From NCBI GenBank assembly GCA_963696495.1, contig CAVOKJ010000002.1, positions 434,001 through 498,000 on the forward strand: 64,000 nt of DNA, in the 5' to 3' direction. The position numbers were made by a program, and so were the translations under genes. This DNA is from Bog-756 sp963696495. GTDB lineage: Bacteria > Actinomycetota > Acidimicrobiia > Acidimicrobiales > RAAP-2. The notes beneath the pieces were generated by a model. The model did not search any database. It saw only the letters and a program-made list of their open reading frames with translations, and had not been told where the DNA came from. This document shows, piece after piece, positions 41,652-49,673 of this stretch; position 1 is the stretch's first letter, and each line of letters starts with the position of its first letter.

Positions 41652-43526
41652 CTACGGGCCTTCCGTGGTCGCTCCGGACGGCACCGAGATGGTACCGGTG
41701 GCACCCACGGCCGAGCTGGAGGCCGAGGCCGTGGCGGCCGCCGTGGTGGGGATCCCGTAGTGGTGGAGGGCGTAGGCCATGATCGTCGAGAACACCGGGG
41801 CAGCCACCGCACCACCGTAGATGGGCGTGGGGTGGTCGAGGACCACCACCGCCGAGAGCACCGGGTCCTGGGCGGGGGCGAACCCGGCGAACGAGCCCAC
41901 GTAGGCGCCGGTGATGTACCCGAGGTGGTTCGGGTTGGGGATCTGAGCGGTTCCCGTCTTGCCGGCCACCGTGTAGCCGTCGATGGCGGCCTCGGTGCCG
42001 GTCCCCGAGGAGACGACCCCTTCGAGCATGGAGACCAGTTGGGCGTTGGTGGTCGGGGGGATCACCCGGTGGCTGGACGCCGGCTTGGCGGCGGTCACCG
42101 ATCCGGTGGGGCTCACCGTCCCCCTGATCAGGCGCGGGGACACGAACTCCCCACCGTTGGCCACCGCGTTGTAGGCGTCGAGGATCTGCTGCGCCGTCAC
42201 GGCGTCGTCCTGGCCGATCGGTGTCGAGCCGATCGAGGTGCCCGTCCACGCCGAGGGGCCCGGGACCAGCCCCTGGGACTCCCCCGGGATCCCCAGCCCG
42301 GTCAGCTTGCCGAACCCGAGGTTGCTGATCTGGGACAGCAGCCGGTTCTCCCCCAGGGCCTCGGCGATCTCGATGGTGCCGATGTTGGACGACTGGGCGA
42401 TGATGCCCCCCGGGGTGAGCCGTTCGAGGCCGTGGGCCTCGGCGTCATGGAAGGTGTAGGTGCCCATGGGCAGGGAGGAGGGCACCGAGATCTGCTGGGT
42501 GGGCGTGATCACGCCGGCCGCCAACGCGGCCGAGAAGGTGACCAACTTGAAGACGGAACCCGGCTCGTAGACCTGGGTCACGGCCGAGTCCGAGGGTGCC
42601 TCCTCCACGCCGGCGGGAAGGGTGTCCGCCGCCGAGACGAGGGACGGTCCCGTGGTGTCGGCGGTGGTGGTCACCGTCGGGGCGGGCGCCGTGGTCGTCG
42701 GCTTGCCGGTGACGGCCGCACCGGTGGTGGCCGTGCCGGTGGTGGCCTGCAGGTTGGCCTGGGCCAGGATGTCCCCGGTCTTCACGTCCATCACCACGGC
42801 GGTCCCGCTGAAGGCGTGCGAGGCGGCGATCTCCGCCGCCAGGGCCTGCTCGGCGACGTACTGGATGGACTCGTCGATGGTGAGCTCGACACCGGTCCCG
42901 GGCTTGGCCGCCACCGAGGCGGTGCCACCGGGAAGCGTGACGCCGTCGGGCGCCTCGAGCAGGCTCTTCGAGCCGGCCTTCCCGGCCAGGAGGGACTGGT
43001 ACTGGTACTCGAGGCCGGACGCACCGTTGCCGTCCCAGTTGACCGATCCGAGGAGGGGGGACGCCAGCTGGCCCGCCGGCTCGACCCGCTGTGTCTCGGG
43101 GACCAGGTTGATGCCGGCCAGGTTGAGCCCGGTCACCCGGTTGGCCACGGCGTCGGACACGCGGTGGGCCAGGTACACGAAGCCCGAATGCTCGGTGAGC
43201 TCGGACCGCAGCTGGCCCGCGGGGATCCCGAGGACCGGTGCGAGCGCGTCCGCCACGGTGGCCGGATGGGTGATCAGCAGCGGGTCGGCGACCACCGTCT
43301 GCTTGGTCACCGTCTCGGCGAGGACCTCGCCGTTGCGGTCGTAGAGGCCACCGCGCACGGCGGGCACGGCAACCGTCTGGGTCAGCTGGGAGGTCGACAG
43401 TGAGGCGTAGTGGGAGTGGGAGAACTCCTGCACGGAGACGAGGCGGCCGATCAGGACGATGAACACGATCACGAGGACCAGCCGCATGGCGCGGGCGCGC
43501 CTGCCCAACAGAATCGAGGGGCTCAC
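41652..43526 (-). CDS. ftsI: Division-specific penicillin-binding protein (FtsI/PBP3 type)
   Basis: This 624-residue class B PBP cross-links septal peptidoglycan. One membrane helix (MRLVLVIVFIVLIGRLV), then the dimerisation domain, then the transpeptidase. The active-site motifs are SVFK (Ser324, Lys327), SSN at 379-381 and KTG at 523-525. Between residues about 261 and 315 there is a Thr/Ala/Val-rich low-complexity insert just before the EPGS nucleophile segment, where related enzymes usually have a short loop. GTG at 43526 overlaps the ftsL-like stop. Partner of FtsW. Confidence 0.94.
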   Translation of the reverse strand: MSPSILLGRRARAMRLVLVIVFIVLIGRLVSVQEFSHSHYASLSTSQLTQTVAVPAVRGGLYDRNGEVLAETVTKQTVVADPLLITHPATVADALAPVLGIPAGQLRSELTEHSGFVYLAHRVSDAVANRVTGLNLAGINLVPETQRVEPAGQLASPLLGSVNWDGNGASGLEYQYQSLLAGKAGSKSLLEAPDGVTLPGGTASVAAKPGTGVELTIDESIQYVAEQALAAEIAASHAFSGTAVVMDVKTGDILAQANLQATTGTATTGAAVTGKPTTTAPAPTVTTTADTTGPSLVSAADTLPAGVEEAPSDSAVTQVYEPGSVFKLVTFSAALAAGVITPTQQISVPSSLPMGTYTFHDAEAHGLERLTPGGIIAQSSNIGTIEIAEALGENRLLSQISNLGFGKLTGLGIPGESQGLVPGPSAWTGTSIGSTPIGQDDAVTAQQILDAYNAVANGGEFVSPRLIRGTVSPTGSVTAAKPASSHRVIPPTTNAQLVSMLEGVVSSGTGTEAAIDGYTVAGKTGTAQIPNPNHLGYITGAYVGSFAGFAPAQDPVLSAVVVLDHPTPIYGGAVAAPVFSTIMAYALHHYGIPTTAAATASASSSAVGATGTISVPSGATTEGP

Positions 43527-43987
43527 CGTTTGGCCGGGGCGCTCGACGCAGCGGGTGCGGGTGCAGTGACCGGTGTGGGAAGCGGGACGTTCAGCGGAAC
43601 GTGGGGCAGGTAGACGACCTGGGTCGGCGCCACCAGCCCCTGGGCCTCGGCCTGGCTGACCACCACGGGCGGGGCGGCCTTCTCCGCCACGGCCACCTGG
43701 TCGGCCTTTTGGACCGCCACCGCCGCGGCGACCTCCTGTTGGGTCGTCGACAGCCGGACCTGGCCCTCGGCCACCAGCGTGTCACCGACGACGACGGACA
43801 CGAGACTGCCGACGACCAGCACGGCCGAGAGCCACACGGTCGAACGCCGCAACCTCCTCGTGCCGGGCCGACGCCGCGGTCCCGGCTCGAAGAGCCGGAG
43901 TGGCGGGCGGCGCGACGGTGCCGGAGCGGCGGGCGGATCGGAACGCGCCGCCGATCGTCGGGCGGCGGCCTCGGCCGGTGGGGCCAT
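43523..43987 (-). CDS. FtsL-like division protein
   Basis: The 154-residue protein has the bitopic FtsL layout: a Pro/Arg-rich cytoplasmic part of about 50 residues, one helix (VWLSAVLVVGSLVSVVVGDTL), then about 85 external residues with a short helical stretch and a Pro/Ala tail. Sequence similarity to FtsL is weak in the whole family, so the call rests on size, topology and position between rsmH and ftsI. ATG at 43987 overlaps the rsmH stop (ATGA), and its stop overlaps ftsI (GTGA). Confidence 0.82.
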   Translation of the reverse strand: MAPPAEAAARRSAARSDPPAAPAPSRRPPLRLFEPGPRRRPGTRRLRRSTVWLSAVLVVGSLVSVVVGDTLVAEGQVRLSTTQQEVAAAVAVQKADQVAVAEKAAPPVVVSQAEAQGLVAPTQVVYLPHVPLNVPLPTPVTAPAPAASSAPAKR

Positions 43988-44982
43988 CAGGCGACCCCGC
44001 CCATCTCGGCGTCACGCTCGGTGGCCGACGGGAGCCGCTCGATGACCCGGAGCCGTGCGGCCTCGGAGCGGGGGTTGCGCTCGACCTCGTCGGCACCGGG
44101 CCGGCGCGCGCCCCGAGCCACCAGTCGGTACTGGGGGTTGGCCCCGCACACGCAGGGCAGACCCGGCGGGCACTGGCAGTTGTCCGTGACGAGGCGCTGG
44201 AAGATGGACTTGACCAGGCGGTCCTCGCCCGAGTGATAGGCGATGACCACGCAGCGGCCACCCGGCCGCAGGAGCGCCAGTGCGTCCTCGAGGGCGGTCT
44301 CGAGCTGATCGAGCTCCTCGTTGACGGCGATGCGGATGGCCTGGAAGACCCGGCGGGCGGGGTGGCCGCCGGTCCGACGGGTGGCGGCCGGGATGGCGGT
44401 CCGGACCACATCGGCCAGCTGACCGGTGCTGGACAGGGGTCGGGCGGCCACGATGGCCCGGGCGATCCGTCGGGCGAAGCGCCCCTCGCCGTTGTCGGCG
44501 AACAGCTCGACCAGGTCGTCCTCGTCGAATTGGTCGACGACGTCCGCCGCCGTGCGGCCGGCGGTGGGGTCCATCCGCATGTCGAGGGCGGCGTCACGCC
44601 GATACGAGAAGCCGCGCTCGGCCACGTCCAGCTGCGGTGAGCTCACGCCCAGGTCGAACAACACGCCGCTGACCCCCCGATCGTGCGGTGGGAGCCCGAA
44701 CTCGCTCTGGACCTCGTCGATCACATGGGCCATGACGTCGAACCGGGACTGGCGGACGATGGCTCGCCGCCCGAAGGGGGCCAGGGTCTCCTTCGCCGCC
44801 TCGACAGCCAGCGGGTCCCGGTCGATCCCGAGGATGCGCAACCCGTGGCTGGCCGAGAGCAGGGCCGCGGCATGGCCCCCACCGCCCACGGTGGCGTCGA
44901 CCACGAGCCCCGACGGCACCGAGCGGAGCAGGTCGACCACCTCGGCCACCATGACCGGGGCATGGGAGTATTCCTGGCTCAT
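43987..44982 (-). CDS. rsmH: 16S rRNA (cytosine1402-N4)-methyltransferase
   Basis: This SAM-dependent enzyme (331 residues from the chosen start) methylates C1402 of 16S rRNA. Visible text: HAPVMVAEVVDLL, VVDATVGGGGHAAALL, ILFDLGVSS-like GVLFDLGVSSPQLD, RGFSYRRDAALDMRMD, and the end VERNPRSEAARLRVIE. ATG at 44982 begins the universally conserved part. The same frame is open and codon-like for about 400 bp upstream, so an N-terminal extension, as in the mycobacterial enzyme, is possible. It overlaps the ftsL-like gene by 4 bases. Confidence 0.95.
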   Translation of the reverse strand: MSQEYSHAPVMVAEVVDLLRSVPSGLVVDATVGGGGHAAALLSASHGLRILGIDRDPLAVEAAKETLAPFGRRAIVRQSRFDVMAHVIDEVQSEFGLPPHDRGVSGVLFDLGVSSPQLDVAERGFSYRRDAALDMRMDPTAGRTAADVVDQFDEDDLVELFADNGEGRFARRIARAIVAARPLSSTGQLADVVRTAIPAATRRTGGHPARRVFQAIRIAVNEELDQLETALEDALALLRPGGRCVVIAYHSGEDRLVKSIFQRLVTDNCQCPPGLPCVCGANPQYRLVARGARRPGADEVERNPRSEAARLRVIERLPSATERDAEMGGVA

Positions 44983-45512
44983 CCGCAGTCCCCCGACCGG
45001 CACGATGCTTGCGGGTGGAGTGCCGCGACGCACTCCCTGGAAGTAGGCGGAGGAGGATTCTTCCAGGGATCCGGTCGAGGGACTGCGCATGGGCCAGACA
45101 CGTTCGATGTGGACGTCGTGACGGGCCACCGCGGCCAGGCCCGACTCGTAGGGGGTGAGTCGCCGGGGCGGCTCCGGATCGCACGAGCCCGAGGCCGTCC
45201 GTCGGGAGATGATGACCGGCGGTCCGGGGTGCGATGACACCCGGGGCGCGGTGGCCCCGGCCAGGGGGATTCCCGTGATCTTGGAGATGGAGGCGACGAA
45301 ATCCGGGGTGCTCCCGATGCTCCGGGGCGGCGGGGCGGTGGCGTCCGGGTCGAGCCGGTCGAGACTGGGGTGGTCGGGGCTGATCCGTCCGGCGACGGCC
45401 CGCTCCCTCCCACCGGCGCCGGTTCCCGGCCGGGCATCGGCGGGGGGAGGTGGGCACCCATCGGGTTCCTCGTCGACATCGCGGTGGACCACGTGGAGGC
45501 GCACGGCGTCAC
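44983..45512. other. Gap between mraZ and rsmH, possibly coding for an rsmH N-terminal extension
   Basis: mraZ and rsmH are usually nearly adjacent; here 530 bp separate them. In the rsmH frame there is no stop, and by hand count the blocks from 45061 to 45360 have 80-95% G+C at third positions with lower values at most first and second positions, a coding-like bias. Protein-like text includes ASISKITGIPLAGATAPRV and ESSSAYFQGVRRG. GTG at 45240 is one possible start. The remainder (about 45370-45512) shows nothing convincing. Confidence 0.45.
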
Positions 45513-45932
45513 TCAGCCGTCGTCGCCCTGGGTCAGACGCTCCTCTTCGGGCAGCACCTTGGCGTCCCACGCGTCCCGGTTCCACAACTCGACCCGGTCG
45601 ATCGCCCCGAGCACCAGGACGTCGCTGACCAGCCCGGCGTACTCGCGGAGCCGTGCCGGTATGGCCATCCGGCCCTGCCGGTCGATCTCCAGCTCGTGGG
45701 AGGTCGACGCCCACAACCGGACCAGGTTCCGGTCGCTCCGAGAGGTGGTGGCCCGGCCCAGCATCGTCTCCATCTGCTGCTCGAACTCGTCCGGCGTCCA
45801 CAGTGACAAGCAGCCGTCCTGATACTCGGTCAGATACCCCCCGTGCTCGAACGGCCCGCGGAACTTCGACGGGAGGATGACCCTTCCCTTGTCGTCGAGC
45901 GAGTGCTCGTACCTGCCGAAGAACCGTGCCAC
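45513..45932 (-). CDS. mraZ: Transcriptional regulator MraZ
   Basis: This 139-residue AbrB-like double-domain protein represses its own division operon. Both DxxxR repeats are visible: HSLDDKGRVILPSKFR near residue 9 and HELEIDRQGRMAIPARLREY near 85. GTG at 45932 has GGGAG 9 nt upstream and gives the usual short N-terminus; a TTG at 45950 would add six residues. A 10-bp-period array of AGTGG boxes lies over its promoter, consistent with autoregulation. It opens the division cluster. Confidence 0.95.
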   Translation of the reverse strand: MARFFGRYEHSLDDKGRVILPSKFRGPFEHGGYLTEYQDGCLSLWTPDEFEQQMETMLGRATTSRSDRNLVRLWASTSHELEIDRQGRMAIPARLREYAGLVSDVLVLGAIDRVELWNRDAWDAKVLPEEERLTQGDDG

Positions 45933-45970
45933 TGGTGATTGCTCCCACAATGCTCCCCGCAGTGCCCAGA

Positions 45971-45986
45971 ATCCGAAGGTTCGGAT
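45971..45986. promoter_or_regulatory. Palindrome in the mraZ leader
   Basis: ATCCGAA and TTCGGAT form a perfect 7-bp inverted repeat around GG, between the promoter and the mraZ start. It could be a second operator or an mRNA hairpin. Confidence 0.5.
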
Positions 45987-45990
45987 CCCT

Positions 45991-46040
45991 CCCTTTCACA
46001 CCACTTTGCGCCACTTTACGCCCCCACCCCCCACTGGTCA
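45991..46040 (-). promoter_or_regulatory. MraZ-box array, five units at 10-bp period
   Basis: On the minus strand five consecutive 10-mers end in AGTGG, GGGGG, AGTGG, AGTGG and AAGGG. The two best are CGTAAAGTGG and CGCAAAGTGG. MraZ is known to bind direct repeats of G-rich boxes at about 10-bp spacing. The array overlaps the promoter at 46013-46041. Confidence 0.75.
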
Positions 46041-46041
46041 A
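46013..46041 (-). promoter_or_regulatory. Promoter of the mraZ division operon
   Basis: On the minus strand TTGACC (46036-46041) and TAAAGT (46013-46018) are exactly 17 bp apart, about 80 bp before the mraZ GTG. The MraZ-box array lies directly over both elements. Confidence 0.75.
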
Positions 46042-46240
46042 CCACCCGCCTCCAGATGACGGGCAGTCCGGTCGCTCCCGGACGGAAGCCGGCGGCGGAC
46101 GGGGGGTCGCAGACCGAGGGGTGGCGCGTCGGGCGGAGGGTGCTCCATGGCGCCGTCGGGGGCAGCCGAGCGCCCGGGAAGCGCCGGAGCGGAGCCGGCC
46201 CGGCGGCCGGCCGGCGCCCACCGCTGCCGTCGGGGGGCGT
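46042..46240. other. Intergenic DNA with no recognised feature
   Basis: About 200 bp between the mraZ promoter and the 20-bp repeat array. I see no protein-like frame, hairpin or promoter element here. Confidence 0.5.
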
Positions 46241-46374
46241 GCGGACGGTCAGGACCCCGGGTGGACGGTCAGGACCCCGGGTGGACGGTCAGGACCCCGG
46301 GTGGACGGTCAGGACCCCGGGTGGACGGTCAGGGCCCCGGGTGATCGGTCAGGACCCCGGGTGGACGGTCAGGG
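46241..46374. repeat. 20-bp tandem repeat, seven copies, at the end of the lipoate-ligase-like gene
   Basis: Units start every 20 bp from 46241 to 46361. Units 2-4 are identical (GTGGACGGTCAGGACCCCGG); unit 1, unit 5 (one change), unit 6 (GTGATC) and unit 7 (truncated) vary. The stop codon of the gene at 46369 lies inside unit 7, and each unit repeats the same TGA on the minus strand. The array may have grown from the gene's 3' end. Confidence 0.9.
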
Positions 46375-47067
46375 CAGGGCGTCGGCGAAGGCGGCGGCGA
46401 TCGCCTCGCCGGAGAGCGCGGGCCTCCCGGCGAGCCGGAAGAGCTCGGTCGTCCCGACCACCGCCGCTTCGAGCTCCCCCCGGGCCGCAGACCGCTCGTC
46501 GGGGGCCATCGCCAGCACGTCCACGAGCGGCTCCGCGTCCCACGTGAGGACGCAGGCACCGTGGAACCACGCGCCGGTCCGGTTCCGTCGTTGGGCGAGG
46601 CCGACCACCTTGCGACCGTCCTCGGCGACGACCTCGCCGGTCCCCACACCGCCGAAGCACACGAGGGACGACCAGCGCGTGCACGACAGGTAGCCCTGGC
46701 GCCTCGAGGTCACGCCGGTGATGCCCGAACGGGTCAGCGCGTCGACCCAGGCCTCCCCCAGCCAGTGGAAGGCCTGTCCCACATCGCTCCGCCACAGGGG
46801 ATGGCCGATCGGCAGCCAGACGTCGATCCAGACCGGGTCGTCGGGGGTCACCAGGACCGCGCCCCCGCCCGAGCGACGCCTCGCCACGGCGATCCCGGCG
46901 GCGGCGGCCCGGTCGCCGTCGACGACACGATCCGGCTGGGTCGAGCCGAGGACGACCGCCGGAGCCTCCACCCGGCACACCGCGACGCGGACCCGGTCGG
47001 GCTGCGCCTCGGCCCCCGGCCATGAGGCGTGCAGGGAACCGGCGGCGCCGACCCGCTGCTCGATCAT
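46369..47067 (-). CDS. Lipoate-protein ligase A / biotin ligase family protein
   Basis: The 232-residue protein has the LplA/LipB/BPL fold: GIAVARRRSGGGAVLVTPDD near residue 58 (ligand-binding RRxSGGG), the probable catalytic lysine in EDGRKVVGLAQRRN, and WFHGACVLTW. The C-terminal accessory domain of full LplA is absent, as in many actinobacterial family members. Whether it acts on lipoate, octanoate or something else is open. ATG at 47067 was chosen; GTG at 47082 is possible. Its last codons fall in a 20-bp tandem array. Confidence 0.8.
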   Translation of the reverse strand: MIEQRVGAAGSLHASWPGAEAQPDRVRVAVCRVEAPAVVLGSTQPDRVVDGDRAAAAGIAVARRRSGGGAVLVTPDDPVWIDVWLPIGHPLWRSDVGQAFHWLGEAWVDALTRSGITGVTSRRQGYLSCTRWSSLVCFGGVGTGEVVAEDGRKVVGLAQRRNRTGAWFHGACVLTWDAEPLVDVLAMAPDERSAARGELEAAVVGTTELFRLAGRPALSGEAIAAAFADALP

Positions 47068-47135
47068 CCAGGCACCGCCCACCCGGTCATGTTCCCATCC
47101 CGGGGGCCGCCGGCGCGAGCCGGGACCGGCGACGG

Positions 47136-47747
47136 TCAGGCGGTCAGCTGCTCGGGCCGGACCACGCCGTTGCCGAGGTAGGTGATCCAGTCGTCGCTGG
47201 CTCCACCGCACAGGGCCAGCAGCTGCACGCGGTGACGCGGGGCGACCGGCGTCGACCGGAGGACCATGCCCGCCTCGTGGGGCAGCCGGTCCTCCTTGCG
47301 CGTGTTGCAGCGCCGGCAGGCGGCGACCACGTTCTCCCAGGTGTGCAGGCCGCCCTTGCTCCGGGGGATGACGTGGTCGAGGTTCTCTGCCGCGGATCCG
47401 CAGTACTGGCAGCGCGACCCGTCCCGGGCGAAGACGGTGCGGCGGTTGACCGCCACCCGGTAGTGGTGCGGCACGTGGACGTAGCGCACCAGCCGGACCA
47501 CGGAGGGCTCCGGCACCGTCAGCCGTTCCGCCCGGAACACTCGCTCGGTGGTGTGGACCAGTTCGGCCTTGGTGTCGAGGACCAACAGCACGGCGCGCCG
47601 GGACGAGACGATCCCCAACGGCTCGAAGGTCGCGTTGAGGACGAGGGCCCGCCTCGTCGGCGACGTGGGGGGTCGCACCGCCTCCCGGCGGTCGGAAGAG
47701 GGCCCCTTGGCCACTGATTTCGCCGCGGCCCTCGAGCGTCGATCCAT
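47136..47747 (-). CDS. HNH endonuclease family protein
   Basis: The 203-residue protein has a basic N-terminus, a region LVLNATFEPLGIVSSRRAVL near residue 31, and a C-terminal HNH domain with two Cys pairs (CQYCG and CRRCN) around LDHVIPRSKGGLHTWENVV. This form occurs as a single-copy chromosomal gene in many actinobacteria and is not obviously mobile; its role is unknown. ATG at 47747 gives the conserved size, and TAATTT lies 8 nt upstream. The preceding gene ends 11 bp away on the same strand. Confidence 0.87.
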   Translation of the reverse strand: MDRRSRAAAKSVAKGPSSDRREAVRPPTSPTRRALVLNATFEPLGIVSSRRAVLLVLDTKAELVHTTERVFRAERLTVPEPSVVRLVRYVHVPHHYRVAVNRRTVFARDGSRCQYCGSAAENLDHVIPRSKGGLHTWENVVAACRRCNTRKEDRLPHEAGMVLRSTPVAPRHRVQLLALCGGASDDWITYLGNGVVRPEQLTA

Positions 47748-47758
47748 CAGCTCGGAAA

Positions 47759-48100
47759 TTAGCCCGGTTGGCCGTCGGTGGGGGCGTCCCGCCCCGTCGG
47801 GGTGGCCCCGGGCCGGAACCGGGGACGCTCCCGTCGCACCGTGGACCGGCACCATTCGAGATAGGAGACGACGTCCCCGGCCTCCGGCTCGGCGTCCGTG
47901 CCCCCGTAGGAGGTGACCATCCGGAAGGCCCACCACCGGTCGTCCGGCAGTGGAAGGTATGGTCGCCTCCTCCACCACCCCGGCACGGCCAACCGCAACA
48001 GTGCGGTCACCGCGGTCGGCCAGAGGCCGGGGCGGCAGGCCAACGCTCTGGCCACCGGCCCCGACAGGACACGGGGTCGGGGCGGGGTCGGCGCACTCAC
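47759..48100 (-). CDS. Small protein of unknown function
   Basis: I do not recognise this 113-residue protein. It is rich in Trp, Pro and Arg, with LACRPGLWPTAVTALLRLAVPG, then WWRRRPYLPLPDDRWWAFRMVTSYGG and GDVVSYLEWCR. A weakly hydrophobic stretch near residue 30 could contact the membrane. The start overlaps the ROK stop by 4 bases, so it is translated with that gene. The dense, ordered aromatic motifs suggest a real conserved gene rather than a chance frame. Confidence 0.65.
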   Translation of the reverse strand: MSAPTPPRPRVLSGPVARALACRPGLWPTAVTALLRLAVPGWWRRRPYLPLPDDRWWAFRMVTSYGGTDAEPEAGDVVSYLEWCRSTVRRERPRFRPGATPTGRDAPTDGQPG

Positions 48101-49008
48101 CGGCGATCACCTCGACCGTCGCCGCCGCCGTCGGCGACCGTCCGCCGGGCGACCGCCGTCGCCCCCACCAGCGGGCCCTTCGGGCCCAGCCCGGCGGGGA
48201 TGATGCGGGTCGTCCGCGAGAAGTCGAGACGGGCCCGTCGCTCGATCTCCTCCTGGGCGGCGACAAAGAACGGTTCGCCGAAGCCCAGGGCCACCGAGCC
48301 GGCCACCACGGCCAACTCGAGGTCGAGGAGGTTGGCCACCGTGGCCACCGCCCGGCCGACCAGGGTGCCGGCACGCCGGCGGACCGACGGTTCCGCCTCC
48401 GACGCCGGCCGGCCGGTCATCGCCTCGATCGACAGGCCCGACGCCTCGGCCTCCAGACAGCCCTGTCCCCCACACGCACATCGTCGGCCGTCGGGCTCGA
48501 CCACCACATGTCCGATGTGCCCGGCATTGCCCTGCGCTCCGTCGAGCAGCCGGCCGTCCACCACGATGCCTCCGCCGACCCCCGTCGATACCACCATGGC
48601 GACGTAGTCCTTGACACCGCGCGCCGCCCCCAGCCAGCCTTCGCCCAGGGCCAGTGCCTTGGCGTCGTTGTCGACGAAGACCGGCAGCCCGACCACCTCC
48701 TCCAGTCGCCGGCGCAGCGGGAAGTCGCGCCACGCCGGGATGTTGAGCGGGGACACCGTCCGACCCCCCGGCGCCATCGGCCCGCCGCACCCCACCCCGC
48801 ACCGAGTCGGGTCCCCTGTCGAGCGGACCTCCGCCACCGCCGTCGTCAGAGCGCCGAAGACGGCCTCGGGGTCGTGGGACGCCGGTGTGGGTACGGTGGC
48901 CTCGGCTCCGATCCGACCGTCACCGTCGACGATGGCCGCGGCGATCTTGGTGCCACCGATGTCGACGGCGAGGACGACCGGGCCCTCCGACGGCAGCGGC
49001 GAGCGCAC
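48097..49008 (-). CDS. ROK family protein (glucokinase-like)
   Basis: The 303-residue protein has the ROK ATP motif VLAVDIGGTKIAAAIVD near the N-terminus, the sugar-site text FVDNDAKALALGEG, STGVGGGIV, EAxGHIGH-type GNAGHIGHVVV and the zinc motif CACGGQGCLE. It probably phosphorylates glucose or a related sugar; ROK repressors have an N-terminal HTH, which is absent. GTG at 49008 gives the standard N-terminus. Starts at 49083 or 49095 would overlap the DUF3040 gene. Confidence 0.87.
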   Translation of the reverse strand: MRSPLPSEGPVVLAVDIGGTKIAAAIVDGDGRIGAEATVPTPASHDPEAVFGALTTAVAEVRSTGDPTRCGVGCGGPMAPGGRTVSPLNIPAWRDFPLRRRLEEVVGLPVFVDNDAKALALGEGWLGAARGVKDYVAMVVSTGVGGGIVVDGRLLDGAQGNAGHIGHVVVEPDGRRCACGGQGCLEAEASGLSIEAMTGRPASEAEPSVRRRAGTLVGRAVATVANLLDLELAVVAGSVALGFGEPFFVAAQEEIERRARLDFSRTTRIIPAGLGPKGPLVGATAVARRTVADGGGDGRGDRR

Positions 49009-49057
49009 GCCGGCGGGGCCGGAACGGCGTTCCGGGTGGTGGACGGCCGCCGCCTGG

Positions 49058-49432
49058 TCAGTCGTCGCGGTGGAACCGGCCACGGATCCAGTCACGCGGA
49101 TCGTGGACGGTGTTGCTCAGATTGCGACTGTGGAGTGATCGGGAGATGTCATCGATCCCGGCCTTGCCCATCCGTCGGGCATTGTTGGCGAAGACGACTC
49201 CGGACAGGAACATCACGACGACGCCCACGAAGCCGAGCACCACCGAGGTGGAGAAGGTGAAGAACATGAAGACGAGCGCGGCCACGAAGACCAGCGCGGA
49301 CCAGATGCAGTAGCGGCCGGCATGCCGATAGACCGTCTCCGAGCGGACCCGCTCGGCGAACTCGGGGTCCTCCTGGTAGAGGGACTGCTCCAACTCGTGC
49401 AGTATGCGTTGTTCATGCTCAGAGAGCGGCAA
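49058..49432 (-). CDS. DUF3040 family membrane protein
   Basis: This 124-residue protein starts MPLSEHEQRILHELEQSLY, the DUF3040 hallmark, and has two membrane helices (YCIWSALVFVAALVFMFF and VVLGFVGVVVMFLSGVVF). The family is restricted to actinobacteria and has no known function. TTG at 49432 is preferred because GGAGGGG lies about 8 nt upstream and the product begins exactly like the family; GTG at 49459 would add nine residues. It is upstream of the ROK gene. Confidence 0.88.
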   Translation of the reverse strand: MPLSEHEQRILHELEQSLYQEDPEFAERVRSETVYRHAGRYCIWSALVFVAALVFMFFTFSTSVVLGFVGVVVMFLSGVVFANNARRMGKAGIDDISRSLHSRNLSNTVHDPRDWIRGRFHRDD

Positions 49433-49673
49433 CGGATCGTCCCCTCCACCCGTGTTCACGTCCAGCGGTCATTGCCGACTCCATCATCGCGCAACCCCCA
49501 CTCCAATGGCCCGCGCCACTCCACGCATGTTCAAGACCACCAGCACCCTGACCAGTAGCTTCGACTGCACGTTCTTCCAGACACTGGGACCATATTACAA
49601 GGCGCCCGCCCTTGCATCATCCAATTGGGGAGGCGGCCCGGGCCTGGCGGCCCGATCGGAGGCCACCGGCCGG

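Noticed and set aside
39134..41815. 893-codon frame extending mraY upstream through murE
   Set aside because: Only the last 343 residues are MraY; the rest is an out-of-frame reading of murE, and the ATG at 40165 overlaps the murE stop.
46241..46374. CRISPR array or origin iterons
   Set aside because: Repeats are directly joined at 20 bp without spacers; no replication initiator gene or AT-rich segment is adjacent.
47136..47747. Homing endonuclease or mobile element from the HNH domain
   Set aside because: No intron, intein, inverted repeats or disrupted host gene; this HNH form is a common stand-alone actinobacterial gene.
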